From Rotaria macrura (Eukaryota > Rotifera > Eurotatoria > Philodinida > Philodinidae), in the NCBI GenBank assembly GCA_900239685.1, contig OENT01000277.1, positions 1-64,000 of the forward strand: 64,000 nt of DNA, given 5' to 3'. Shown here one piece after another: positions 14,141 to 26,931 of this stretch. Numbering within the stretch: the stretch's first letter is position 1; every line of letters begins with the position of its first letter. Made by a program: the position numbers and the translations under genes. The notes beneath the pieces were generated by a model that saw only the letters and a list, made by a program, of their open reading frames with translations, searched no databases and was not told where the DNA came from.

Positions 14141-15205
14141 ATGGCAATGGAGAAAAAGTGCTTGAAACAAAATCGGATGGAGTTCGCTGTTCACAATCGA
14201 TCTGTATTAGATTCAGTTGCATCCGCGTGTGCCGATTTGACCAATGAGCGAGTTGCATGGCTCTATCAAGTTGAAAGTACGCGTGGTCCTTCTTGGTCAC
14301 CGTTTGGCGATATTGAAAAAGAAATTCTTGAAAAAGCTTTTGTGAATAACGTAAAGCGCGTGGAACTCGATGGTTGTCATGTGGATTTGGAGAGAAGCGT
14401 TCGAATTAATAATCAAGACTCGTCCGTCCAAATACCAATCAAACGATCCATTGTGACTTCGTCCGACTCAGCTACACTTCGTCAAGAACGTTTCTACACA
14501 CCTCCAAAACTCACCAGATCGTTCAGCGATTGGAAATCGAATGATAATCGATTCATCAATGATTGGCGAAGACAGAATCGTGGTATATCAATGAATGAAC
14601 TGTTAGAGCAAGCTGTGAATGGTATTATGAAAGAAGGTATTCAACTAGGTCAACGGATTGAAGCTAAATGGATAGCAGATGAACTTCAATTACTTAAAGA
14701 TAAATCCAATGAACATATTGAAAAGTCCATCGTATTGATCTATACTCGCGAATCCTTTCTATATCGCCTGGTTAATATTACATTGCGTGAGAATGACTTG
14801 TCGAAATTGAAGAATCTCGGTGCATTTTGTTGGCTACTGTTTCATTGTGATTGCTCGCCTACATTTCACAGTCTAGGCTATGCCGGGGAACTTTATCGTG
14901 GTGCTGAACTTGACAAGAATACGATTATATCATACGGGCAAGCTGTTGGACTCGTCAAAACGTGGGATGCTTTCTCGTCGACGAGCAAGAATCGAAAGAA
15001 GGCTGAAACATTTGGCAACACTTTGTTTATTATTAGTCTTGCTAAGTCAGCTAAATTTCGATACTCTGGCATGGACATATCATCAATATCTACTTATCCT
15101 GATGAAGAAGAGGTACTGATTCGAGCTAGCAGAAATTTTCTCGTTGATAAAGTCGAACACGATAAAGACACAGGAAAATATTTTATTTATTTATCATTAT
15201 GCTAA
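14141..15205 (+). CDS. WWE-domain mono-ADP-ribosyltransferase (ART family, R-S-E type)
   Basis: A 354-residue intronless protein with no signal peptide or membrane segment, so probably intracellular. Residues about 36-105 resemble a WWE domain (AWLYQVESTRGPSWSPF, then a KRVELDGCHVDLE strand pair), which in other proteins binds iso-ADP-ribose. Residues about 195-354 form an ART fold: the NAD-binding Arg in LYRG (R253), the S-T-S motif in AFSSTS (about 278-282), and the E-x-E catalytic pair in YPDEEEVLI (E322, E324). This R-S-ExE triad is the arginine-specific type. It would transfer ADP-ribose from NAD+ to a protein side chain, and the WWE domain may guide it to already modified proteins. WWE+ART pairings of this kind are, as I recall, expanded in bdelloid rotifers. 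All key residues are present, so it is likely active. The substrate is unknown. Confidence 0.82.
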   Translation: MAMEKKCLKQNRMEFAVHNRSVLDSVASACADLTNERVAWLYQVESTRGPSWSPFGDIEKEILEKAFVNNVKRVELDGCHVDLERSVRINNQDSSVQIPIKRSIVTSSDSATLRQERFYTPPKLTRSFSDWKSNDNRFINDWRRQNRGISMNELLEQAVNGIMKEGIQLGQRIEAKWIADELQLLKDKSNEHIEKSIVLIYTRESFLYRLVNITLRENDLSKLKNLGAFCWLLFHCDCSPTFHSLGYAGELYRGAELDKNTIISYGQAVGLVKTWDAFSSTSKNRKKAETFGNTLFIISLAKSAKFRYSGMDISSISTYPDEEEVLIRASRNFLVDKVEHDKDTGKYFIYLSLC

Positions 15206-18200
15206 CTCATGGAGGTTAAGAAAATACGAAATCAACTCTATGCAATGGTGAATTACTTTTGAAAAATTCATTATGCCTAACTGACTATAAAAGAGCACAA
15301 CAATGAATATTGTAAGATATTTATAGCTATATAGTTGATAGCACAGATATGTAGAAAAAGGAAGGTTACCAGATAAATATACATTACGATGTGAAAACAC
15401 TCGTCATAGGCAAAGCCACCTTATCTTGGACCTTTAATCCTGCCTTTTTTCTAATGTAACTGATTTTTCTTGTATCTTGATGTTACCGAGTATCCTCACT
15501 TCAGTTGATCAAATAATCTGAATCAATGGTCAGAAATTTTCTAGGTTTCAATTCTTTTCTAAACGAGAAATAAAGATCACTTATAATTTCGATATGTTAC
15601 TTGCTAAAAAGAATCATTTGCATTAATTTAAATAATAGAAACTGATATAAAATCACAAACTCACAACTCGTCATTTCTCCCTTGCAAATTCTGCTTAAGC
15701 ATGCATTTGATTATTAAACTCAAAATATAAAACGAACATCTGAATCAACTAATTTACAGACGTTCATCGATATTGAATCGATGACAATGCTTACTGGACG
15801 ATCGTTGAACTTTGTCTGTCTTTAGTTTGAAATCTATTAAAAGCAAACCGCTCGGGATATTTATCGTCACTGGGATTACCAGATCTAAAAACAAAAGGCA
15901 AACGTAATTATGGTTGACATTGAGCCATTATGAGTGCTTCATAGGTGCCTATGATTTTAAGTTAAACAATCCCGAGTAAAAACGTCTCATGTTCCCAGGT
16001 GAATCGTTCTGGTCGTCGAATACTACAGGAACCTGCCGGCATGAAAGACGTGGAAAAATCGCTGGCTCCTTCTGGAAATAGCAGCAGGAATTTGAACGAA
16101 TCCATCGGAAACAAGTCCAAAACAATTTCTGGTTAGAATCCTGCTTCCATATTCTGTTGATTTCCGGTGTTTTCCTGCGAGAACCAGTCCATGCATCTCG
16201 ATCTCGATGACATTTTCTAATAGAATAGTTGAACGTACTTTGGAAAAGGTAGACGTTGAATTAGGTGCTAGATGTAAACAAAATTTATGCAGATTTATTA
16301 AAACAATGTCAAGCAGAGCTATACCTTGTAACTGAAGCAAACATATAATGTCTAGTTTTCATCTTGCACATGGATTGTTCGAACTTTGAAGATATGTTTT
16401 TGTATTTGAATATATAATTTTATGCTATTCATTCAATAAATATTCAAGTATTTTTACCTAGTCGAGAATGAGTAGTATGCATATGAAATAGAACTAAGTG
16501 TCCTTGTAGGATTCTCTAAAACAAATTCAGTGCTTACAGAAAAAGAAGCTCGTGCAAAAACAATCATAATATCCATGTACTAATCTCGAATAACGGTAGA
16601 GAAGGACCATGGTTAGCTTAACTTTGGCCGAAAGGGAAATCATCGGAAGTACAGGCACTTCATAATATGTGCGTGGTACGGTAAGTGGCGCCTCTATGTT
16701 CGTCATTTATAATTTCGATCAAAATTAATATAACAATAACTATAGCGAAAGAAAACGGTTCAATAGGCTAGAACATTTTATATGAATGAAAAAGGATTCT
16801 CTTCAATCGTTGTCTTTAGTTCTTCTTTTGATCGACAACATCTTTTACACAAATCACTCTAATTGAAAACACACATCAAAGAGTGTGGGTGTCGTAGATC
16901 GAACAAATTACCTGGTATTTTTATATTTGATTTATAAATTTTTATTATGTACTATGTATTATGATTTCACTAATAAAATTGTATACGGGTTTTGCTTTTG
17001 ATCAATCATTGTCATGCATCGACGAATTAGGTTACTAGCAAATCTGTTGGAATTCGAAATAATCAATGTTTAAGTAAGATACCAATGATAGTGATGTGCT
17101 GCTACGTAATCATTCTACTAGCAAGAAGACGATGGTGTTCTAACAGAATTTATCTCGTGTATACGCAAGCTCATTTTAGTTATGAAAACAAATTATGGTT
17201 CGTCATAGATTATGTCAATGAGACATAATAGCTAGATTTTAAAAAGTGAAAGAATAGTGTGGGAGAATTTTCGTGAGTTTTCCATGTAACTACTTGTTTT
17301 CTTCACAACAAACCTAATAGAATTTTTAAAAATAATCAGAGTGAATCTTGCTGTATTGTGATATCATGGCGTTATCAGTCCTAAGTATCTACTTCGAAGA
17401 GAGGAGGTGATGTCTTTGAGTAAATCAAGAAAAGCAAAGTTATAGATAGGTAAAAACAAAGAAATTTTTATTAACAACGAGAAGTATGAATGAAGAACAA
17501 TTTGTCATTAACCTTTTAAGAGCAATCTTATGGTAGCAATTTCTATGGAAACATAGTCTTCAATTGTTTGATTTGGTGTTTGGATATTAGAGCCATGAAT
17601 TTAAAAATCCAAGGACTATGTTGCAGGATAAGTGTTTGTAGTCGCTATAGTGTTTAAGGACCAACATACTGCATAACTATGGCATCAATTTTGATTCTTT
17701 TAAATAAAAACTTTGCAGTATTTATTCAAACATTTCATGAAATTTTTGAATATAAGAAAATCGATGTATATTCTCCTCATTTTTATATCTATATTTAGGG
17801 ATGATGACGATATCATGAGATCCTTTGAATTACTGCATCACACACTTTGACCTGAGGTTTGTCCGAAAAAGATGGCATTAATTCACTTTTCATTTTTCTA
17901 AAACCATGCATTAACCCTATCCATGAGATGGGATCCATGCTTGCAATTTTTTATTTTATGGCATCGGTTCAATTAATATTTACTGTTTGATAGTAAAACA
18001 ACATAATGTCGTTGAAAGAAGAACAAAATTTGAGAACAAAGGTACAACTACTATGAACTGAGATGTAAGTAAATTCGTGTTGTTTACTAGCAATTAGAGT
18101 GACACAAACTCGTTTACTATAAGTATTTAATCTTTTTTTCATATTTCATAGATACACATTTCGATAGGAAGAACAGAAAATCAAATTATTTGTTAACTAT

Positions 18201-21200
18201 AAAGATATGATGAATTGAAAAGTATTACGGAGTTTCTCTTCATGTTTAGAGGAAATGTCTTAACCATTAATTGAAGACAAATCTCTCATCTGCAGCCATA
18301 TGTAATATGATACGTTATTTTCCCTTTGTATTATATTGATGAATGTGTAAATCGAACTAATCAAGTTTTATTTGGCGACAAATTTCAAGCACTAATGAGA
18401 GATAGTCAAATGCAAATCATTTATATAGGTAAAATTACCTAATGTATATATTACTGGCATCTTCGAATTCCTATTTAAGATGAGTGATCTTTGAAATTCT
18501 AGTCAACAAAGAATTTTTTAGCAGTTTTTGAAAATCAAATGCTGGATATACATATAACACACTGTTCTCTTTGAACGTCACGTGATAGAAGCAATAGAAA
18601 AAATCGTGTTTGTAATGATTCGTTTTCTACAGCGAATTGTTATAGTTATTTTCTCCCTTAAAATGATTACTTTATGGGAATACTGTAAAAGAACATGCAT
18701 AATTTCAAAATGGTATGCTTCGGAGTATTGAAGATTTAGTTTAGATTTTCGACAGGAAGTAGCCCTGGTCTTCAACTATTTTTTATTTAATCTCTGAGTG
18801 AGTCTAAGTTCTTTTCTATAATAAAGTTTTTAGAAATTGAAGAAAATAAAATGTGGAATCAAGTGTCAATTGACTTGAGAAAATGGTTATGACAGTACTG
18901 AATATACATTTCTGTCTCTTCTCGCTTTTATCCATACCTCTTACTCTGTTAAATTCTGTTCACAAATAACACGAAAGATTAAAATCGGAATCTCATTCGT
19001 GTCTCCACATCCACAGATGTTTTTTGTCAGAATAGAATTATCGTTGGTTGTTAAAGAAGATTCTCCAGATTTTTACACTACAAATATGTTAGCAGAAATA
19101 ACTATAGAAAATACTTATATCTTCACAGGGATAATCCCTGTTCTTTTTCAATGTATATTTCTGGGAGGATTTCAACAAAAATCAATATAGTAAAAAGTTG
19201 ATCATTTTTTCAGATTACAAGTGTGAGAAACAATTGAAGGAACGATATTGATTTTTGCTATTTAAATAATTTGATCTTATGGACTACATAGTACCACAGG
19301 CCTTTTTGTGGTTAGCATGTATCTTATATTTTCTTCTGGTTGTTCTTCTACGATTTTTCTTTCTTTCATGTCTTTCTGCTTTTGTTTATTTACTTGTTTT
19401 ACTTTTCTTCACTTGTTTTTTATTGTTTCAAAGGTTTTTTTCACACGTTGTTGACAGTAGGATATCTTGATTTTTTTAATACTATTAATGACCTTGTACT
19501 CGAGCCAAGGGGGGAAAAGCGAGACTTCAGGAATGCATATGTCATCTGTATTTAAACTGCACTTCAGTCGTACTTCAACGTACTTCAATCGTACTTCAAT
19601 CGTACTTCTGTTGTACTTCATCGTACTTCAGTCGTATTTCAAATCTTTTTTGAGGTAGATAAAGTCTTACTTCTTTCACCTTGACTTAAGCTGTTTTAGG
19701 TTCTGTTCGTCGTGAATCTCAGATGTCTTTCAATTGAATTAAGTAGATTTTATTGTGTGATGATAAGCGATGAAATCGAAAGACACTTTAATTTAAATTT
19801 CAATCTGTTGAAATCTTCTCTAGATTAATATTGATCATCCATATTCTATCGATCAAATACTACACGAAATATTAAATTATTCACGAAACAACCACATGCA
19901 TATGACACAAAACCAATGGAGACGTTTTGATTTTTTGTATTGTTTATTATTTTATTCTGTTGAGTTTAAAAGAAGATGAGTACATAATCTCAAAATAATG
20001 GTAAAAAAATCAAGAATCTTTTCGGTTAATGAATCGTTAGCTACATGAAATTAGTCTTCATTGACATTACAAATTTCTAATCTTTTTTTCTAAAACTTAG
20101 TCGTCAATGTTTACAAATCGGTTAGAAAATGATTTTTTCACTGCACAAAACGTTGAACAAAAGATACTACTGTTTGAAACCAGAATCTAAGTAGGAATCG
20201 CAGCTACTTTTATGATATTACATTATTGATACTGACTCGCTTGTAGCTAAGTTAGAAAATCGTATTTTTAGTCAATGAATTATTTGTCTATTCTGAATCT
20301 TCTTAGTCCTATTATATAGAGTTGCAAATGAATTTTTCATAGACAAAGAAAAAATAACACTGCACCAACGAACACCTGATTGTCCTCTTGACTATTCTTA
20401 CTGAGCGTGTATCACAAGAACGATCAACTACTTCAAATCTACATTTGATCCTTGAAGAAAAATAATGATACTAGTCCGATGAGAATATGACATTTATTTA
20501 TCTATGTTTTAATGAACAATCCCGAGTAAATCGGAAAATCAACGATAACTGATTTATTTATATTCCAAACGATTAGCTCAAATTATTCCTTCTAGTTCCA
20601 CACTCTTTTCCGTATTTCGTAGGAATATGCTGCTTTTAAGAATAATACAAAAATAATATCTACTCGGTTATAACTGAAGTGTTACGTTCGATTAGAAGGC
20701 AGAGTAATATGAAATATATTCGTTTCTCATACGGTGGCGATATAGACCAACATTGAAGGTAGAAGATGCATTGTTCAATCTCTTTTTGAAGAGAAAGCAT
20801 TCCCTTTTCCTTTTCTATTGTCTACGACCACATTACTACCTCTCATATACCCCTCTCATTCTTTATCTCTACGATTTGTTAAACAACTGCTTGCATATCT
20901 CTTCGCTCTATAGATTACTATGTTGGTACTTCACGTTTGTCGTAGCTGTTACTCTGTTAAGTAAAGCAGTTGACTCAGCGTTTTTTTTCTTCTAACATTT
21001 AATTCTCTAACAGTAACACTGATGGCATATTCTCCGCTGGTTTGATGAAACATGCGTTTCACTCCTCATGTCAACAAGTTAAAGTGCGTATTCTTTTTTC
21101 CTATTTATAGGCGAGCATTATATAAAATGACCGAGCGATATAATTTTAGTCCGATGAGTCATTATCTTTTCTTTATGAAGGTCAAATTACACATTTGAAT

Positions 21201-21560
21201 ATATTATTTTTTGTTTTGTTTTATTTTACTTCGTCGATGTGTATGTAGATATTATCATCTTTTCTTATCTAAGTGATCGTTAGAAAAACGGGCATTAGAG
21301 CATTCGTCTAGTTCAAATAAAAAAGGTACCTATCGAACTCTATCTTCAAAATTTTCCCCGGAGGTATTCTCTTTTGTGCAAAGATTCGGGTTGAGCAATA
21401 ATTCCAGAGACCTCAATTTGCTTCGATCTATCGAGCGTTCTCATTTTACATCTATTCAGAAATACAAACTATTCAAATTCAAATATTTTTTCAATTCAAA
21501 GTAATTAAAATAAGTACACTAGTAAGTTTCGCTTGTCATCACCGTGCAAGTAAAATCCCA
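15206..21560. other. Long gene-poor interval
   Basis: I find no gene with recognisable domains. Open frames of 60-105 codons occur on both strands (one on the minus strand at 16023-16340 is the longest), but none shows motifs, splice context or coding-like composition. The one clear structured item is the short tandem array at 19559-19640. Confidence 0.5.
19559..19640 (+). repeat. Minisatellite, about 11-bp unit x 7-8
   Basis: Tandem copies of a unit close to ACTTCAATCGT run through this stretch with small differences (acttcagtcgt, acttcaacgt, acttctgttgt, acttcatcgt). The array is imperfect and lies outside any supported gene. Confidence 0.8.
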
Positions 21561-21566
21561 GTTATA

Positions 21567-21869
21567 TTATAGACAGTACGTTGAAAATAAAATCAACCTA
21601 TCAATTAATACTTTTAATTCGTAGTATATTGATAACTCTTGATGAAGTTTGCTTAGTGGTGAATTGCAACAGGATATTTTTAATAATTTATTTAATATTT
21701 CTATCAGTCGAGCAACTGTTTCCTGAATTTCCACATTGAAAGATGACGATTCGTTGTTAGCGTCAGTGACAATGCATACTGACGCTAGATGAAGATTAAA
21801 ATATTTTCTTCTTGTGTGATTCGTAAGAACATTTGTACAGATAGGACAAGTGACATGCTTGAGCTCCAT
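21567..21869 (-). CDS. Possible small protein with UBZ-like C2HC zinc finger
   Basis: A 100-residue open frame beginning MELKHVTCPICTNVL. Residues 8-32 carry C8-x2-C11, then FNLH (H27) and C32, a layout reminiscent of Rad18-type ubiquitin-binding zinc fingers (CPIC...HL..C), although the C11-H27 spacing is longer than usual. Residues 45-90 are predicted helical and leucine-rich. I cannot name a family. It may be a small gene, one exon of a larger gene, or a gene fragment. No clear promoter or splice sites were found. If real, it would be a small intracellular zinc-binding protein. Confidence 0.3.
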   Translation of the reverse strand: MELKHVTCPICTNVLTNHTRRKYFNLHLASVCIVTDANNESSSFNVEIQETVARLIEILNKLLKISCCNSPLSKLHQELSIYYELKVLIDRLILFSTYCL

Positions 21870-24207
21870 GAAGTTTCATCGTTTTCTTTCGTGCTGTTAC
21901 TTAACATCAATGACTTTGCTTCTCTCATAGTTCTATACATATAGAAGCAAACATTCGCTTTTTCTTAGATTATGTTCACGTCATTGATAGCATCTTCGAC
22001 ATTTAATTAAACCCGAAATTCATCTAGTTCTCGGCAAACTAAAGAATCAGTATTCACTATAATTTCTCCTCAACAGATATTCAATCTGTTCGTTAACATT
22101 TTCCATTAGCTCCTTTCATTAACACTGGATAATTACAGAGTCAGCGACGGTCTTTTTAGAAAATTCATTGTAAGTTGTTGAATTAGTTTTTTCTCTTTCT
22201 TTATTGCTGACAAATAATTGTCTTATTCAAAATTTTCGGTAATCATCGAATTACCTTTTTCTATGCAAATTTTACAACAATAAAAACAAATCCACAGATA
22301 GATATTTTTCGTTTCTTTTTCTTCTTATATTGGTACTGAACAACAAAACAGGGTAAAGTGGATAAGGAATGACAGCTACTTGTCACATTTTTTTCTCTTA
22401 CTAGTATTATAGAGAAAAGATAAGAAAACAAACGAAAAGAAAAATATCTACCTTTGGTTTGTTTTTATAGTTGTAAAATTTAGACAGAAGGTAATTGGAT
22501 GAGTGCCAAAACGTTTGAATAAGAAAATTATTCGTCTATCATAAAGGAAGAGAAAAAATAAAATTCAAAATCATTACAGAGTAGTCCATGTCTTATGTTA
22601 GTAAGTCAAGTTATTTGTAATTAAATGATTAGTTTAAGATGAAGACAAACAACAACAGGAAAATATTTGCCACATAATGTGGCCCAATAATTAAGAATTT
22701 TAAGATGTAGCAAAGATTTACATTAGTCATCTATACACCAATTATAAATCTGCAACAATCAAAATAGTTGGTGCAAAAACGAACGCATGAAAATTTAAAA
22801 AAGCCTTCTTAGTTAATATTCGTTCTTTGTTCTTTTGCCAAAAAGAAAATATGATTTACTCATGTAGAGGAGTAGCAGCTATTTGAATGTAAGAAGTTGC
22901 TCATCAAATTATACCTTTTTGTCTTATTACAAAAAAACATGTTTATTTGACGGTAAACAATCCTATGCAGAAAAAAGTTATGCTCAACAACATATTCTTT
23001 TATTACGAAATATTGACTCCATAACTAGCATGAATATCAAAGTTCACTTATAACTTACACGTGCTTATGATTGTTCCTGAAAGAATTGTTTAAATAATGA
23101 TAATGCTAAGAAGATAACGTCGCTAACTTTATCCCTGTTACTCATATCTATATACTTCAAGGTGACGATTATTACTACTAGTAGTAATTGCTAAAAGGCT
23201 ATTTAGTGTCTATAAATGAATAAGGATCACTAGTCCACTCGGTATGATTCCACAGACGAATATAATCAATACAGAAAAGCACTAGAGCTACTATTTATGA
23301 CCATACGAAATTCAAACAGATAGAGAGAGAGAGGGAGAAACAGAAGGCAACAAAGAGGGGGTTTTAGTACAAATAGTTTTAGAGAAGAGCGTATAAGAGG
23401 CAGGCAACCCTATCGAGGGAAGAACAGCATAAAAGGTGTGATATGAATTAGAAAAAAATATGGAACGCAAATGAGTAAACCGCTACCAACAAAGGACATC
23501 TTTAAACAGTAGAGACCGTAGCCGTTCCATGTGTTTTTATGGAGAACAAGTCTTTTGTGCATACTTTAAGAAAAAGAATAAATTTTCATTTTCTGCTGTA
23601 TGCTCTTCCGAATTCGATATGTTTTTGCATACTATCTTCATAAATAAACATATATTACTTCATGTTGTGAAATTCTTAGGTGATATTTGCCTGCTCCGAT
23701 TGTCAAGCAATATTAATGGCTACTTTAATTTGTTTTGGATTCTTTGTAATAAATCGCGGTAAGCATATTGAATTATATAATGATTAGTATGTACTTTGTA
23801 AAATCAACGAAGTAATGAATCAAGATTAATTTCATCAGCTTTTTTACAGTGGAATTTTCAGTTATTGAAATGTTTTTCTATATCATCCGAGATAGATATA
23901 CTTACAGACATGTGCATGATAATTTTAAATATGTATTTGGGTGTAGAATTATATTGAACGATGATATCAACTGGCACAAGCCTAAAAATAAATCCTAACA
24001 TCGCTAATCTCAGCGTATGTTTACTGTATTATTTAACTGAAACAGTGGCAATGTAGATTCAGAAAAAGTTCACTTGTTTAGTAATACTACGAAAGAATGA
24101 AATCTTTGATGCATGTCATTCTATGCCAATATTTACACAGTATTATCAGAAGATCATTCTTAAGAAATACTTTTTTCATTTTATATAAATATTTTTTTTC
24201 ATTCAAG
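21870..24207. other. Intergenic with an inverted-repeat element
   Basis: Apart from the inverted repeat at 22165-22580 I see only non-coding DNA. There is a purine-rich GA stretch around 23320-23345. Sequence at 23530-24200, immediately upstream of the von Willebrand A exons, has stops in all frames and gave no spliceable exon carrying the missing N-terminal half of that domain. Confidence 0.45.
22165..22580. mobile_element. MITE-like element with long inverted-repeat arms
   Basis: The left arm (about 22165-22325) and right arm (about 22420-22580) are imperfect inverted copies. For example, gatagatatttttcgtttc on the left pairs with gaaaagaaaaatatctac on the right, tgtaaaatttagacagaagg matches the complement of the left copy, and ttgaataagaaaattattcgtc matches the complement of gacaaataattgtcttattc. 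Arms are about 150 bp with roughly 75-80% identity by eye. There is no coding capacity and no clear target duplication. It is probably an old, non-autonomous DNA transposon. Confidence 0.6.
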
Positions 24208-24763
24208 TTGATGATCTGCAAAAAGTCTTTGATTTCTATCGTGCTGTAAGTAAAATTATCTTAAGTACATCATATTTTGCTCTAATTTATATCTCAGGTT
24301 GACAATCCTCGATTTCACGAAAAGCTGGCCATAATTATTATTAAACATACTTTTGATATTAATGTTAATCTCTCAGAAATCTCAAATGAATTCAACCAGC
24401 GAAACATTACCTTATTTGTCGTTTTTAACGGAAAATTTCCCAACGAGCATTGGAATTTTAATCGTGAATTAGCTCATCAAACCGGTACGAAATAACTATT
24501 TACTAGTCTACGCATCGTTTAATAAAACATGCTATTTTATAATTGGAGGTGGTGGATATGCACTGTTACAAGATGCTGGAACTGTTCTCGCTAGAGCTAT
24601 TTTATTACTTCTTAATCCAGAATATACACTTCGTCAAGCATTTCTTCATCGACATGAAGAGTACATTCCAATCCAAGCAAATAATAACAATGATATTGTT
24701 GCAGCAAATGCAGTAGTCGACAATATTGATGAAACTCAATTTATTTTTAGTCCAGATTATTAA
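24208..24763 (+). pseudogene. von Willebrand A domain gene, 3' part only
   Basis: Three exons can be read in one frame: 24208-24245, 24298-24484 and 24549-24763, joined by introns of 52 and 64 bp with GT/AG ends. The product reads DDLQKVFDFYRA, then FHEKLAIIIIKHTFD..., NEFNQRNITLFVVF, and NRELAHQTGGGYALLQDAG. The last segments match the C-terminal half of a von Willebrand A fold (the strand before the final helices and the 'A..TGG.Y.....A..L..AI' end). The N-terminal half with the D-x-S-x-S metal site was not found upstream, where all frames are broken. I call it a decayed or 5'-truncated gene; distant upstream exons after a long intron remain possible. Two polyadenylation-like ATAAA clusters follow near 24895-24940. 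Confidence 0.5.
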
Positions 24764-26931
24764 TACAATAATTATAAAGTCATCCATTTCATCATTATTA
24801 GTAAACACGTCTTTCCAAAAATCGAAATGAAATCAAAGCAACCAATATTTTTTCATCCCTTCTGTAGTTGTAGTTGGTTTTGAATATAACTTAAATAAAT
24901 AAGCAATTTAATTGTCCATTAAGTTCTATCAATAAATAAAATTCAGTACGATTTTACAATATTATACGGAATGGTGAGAGAAAAAGAATAAAATTGTATT
25001 TAAATTAAGTTGAACTTTATGTGGTATCAATATATCATGTATAGACAGTACATGGAATCATAAAGGCGTAAATAAAATAAAAGCAGAAAACAAGTCAGAC
25101 TGACGAGGACATTTGTCGACGAAAAAATGTTAGGTCAATATCCGACTGACAGTAAAGGATATTCTTTGTAGCACGACATGGTCAATTCAATGCAGAGCAC
25201 TAACTAGACCGATGAGAGCTGCCATAGCTAACTATATTGCCCGTCGTTGTATGACTGAATCTAGAATATAGCATTAACTTCAACTATACGAGATGATATC
25301 GAAGTAATTTTATAGATTGAAACATCAAAGACAGTAATTAAATTGCTAAGTAGGAAAAACAACACGGCAATGTTGTATTACCGTTATAGATATACACATA
25401 TATGTGTGTCAGTGTGTAACACAACTAAAGTCGAAAAAATACCATCAATTATTAGTTCCATAAAAATACTGATGCTCCCATTTCATCATGTCGAAACTTC
25501 ATCGTTTACCATCATAGAGAAATACACTTTGAAACAATATTTACATATGAAAACGTCATTCTTTTGAAGAATGTGATACAAATTCAGATAACTATATGAT
25601 CGTTGCTGGTTAACAGATATAAGGATTTCTGCATATAAAGTTAATTTTCATTTTCTGAATGATTATCTATCTACTATTATTTCAATAATATTCATCAATA
25701 TGTAACAACTGTTGGAATATTCTTCCTTGCTGGCATAAACAAGTATCTTCTTCGGATTAACAAAAGGATGAAATTCTATCGATTTTATGTAATAATTGCT
25801 TTCTATGAAATGTAAATAATATCGATAATAAAAGTAAAATATCTATTTAAAGAAAATCAATGAGGAACATTCATTTCTAGATAATGAATTTCAACGGAAA
25901 ATGTTTAATATTTATTCTAAATTCAAATAAATCTACATTATTCCATGATCATGGGATACATGTTCAAAATATTTCTCTTATTATTCATTGAAAAATGTCT
26001 GAGATTTTAGTCGTTTTGTCTAGTGACTTTTAATAAAATGAAGCTCAGCTTGCAGCTAAATTTATGGCAACACTCGATTCAATAGCGAGCTTTGCTAGAA
26101 CTATGTTTGATTTCTTCAATAAGTAGTCGCTAAATTTCATTGTTCTTACACTATAGATGTTTGAAATTATTTATAAAACGAATCTCCCATAAAATCACAA
26201 TAAACTTCTATTCGATACATCTTATAAATAATCGATTGATACCAGATTTGTTTTTCCCAACGACTAAACAGCACTTATTAACTTAGTAAATTCTCATGAT
26301 AACCGAGCAAAAGGAAAGATTATGAGATTTTGTACTGATATCAAGTAGGACATATGGCTCTTCTACCGTCAATCATAACATAAGTTTCTAATATTTTTTG
26401 TCTTCTGGTGAACAAATGATTTATTAACTAGAGAATTTCTACTAATTGACTTTCTACAGAGGTGAAAAAATTTCATGGAGTCTAATTAGTTTAGATAAAC
26501 TCCTAATCTTATGTTTCGAAGGAAACATTGAAAGATCCACTTGTACATGCTGCTAATTAATAAAGATTTGTTGCATCGAGAAGTTCGAAAATGAGTATTA
26601 AAAGAATTTTTCAAAATAAATCAGATGACTGACTGATGTTCTTTTTAATAGAGGAAAAACATTGAAATAAATGATGATATGTTTTGAAAATGTAGTGATT
26701 AGTATTGATACTATATAATACAGTACAAAAATTAAGTGATTGTGATGCATCTAATCACCGTTTCGAATTCGGTTATCAAGTCCATGAATGAGAACAAAAT
26801 TTAATATTTTATTTACGAAATTCTAGTTAGTGTCGTTTGTCTAAATGCAACACTCAGTACGACGGGTTGTTTTTCATCGGCATAAAATAGAAAGATTCAT
26901 GAAACATGATTACTAACACGAGAAAAAATAC
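24764..26931. other. Intergenic, nothing recognised
   Basis: AT-rich, no domain-bearing frame on either strand. A TTTATT at about 26808 is placed to serve as the polyadenylation signal (AATAAA on the minus strand) of the desaturase that ends at 26932. Confidence 0.5.

Noticed and set aside
16023..16340. A 105-codon minus-strand open frame
   Set aside because: No motif, and no promoter, splice or poly(A) context; length is within what chance allows over 64 kb.
21145..21170. Hammerhead-ribozyme-like core word (tccgatgagtc); also near 20475 and 25208
   Set aside because: Not followed by the required GAAA and stems in the right order.
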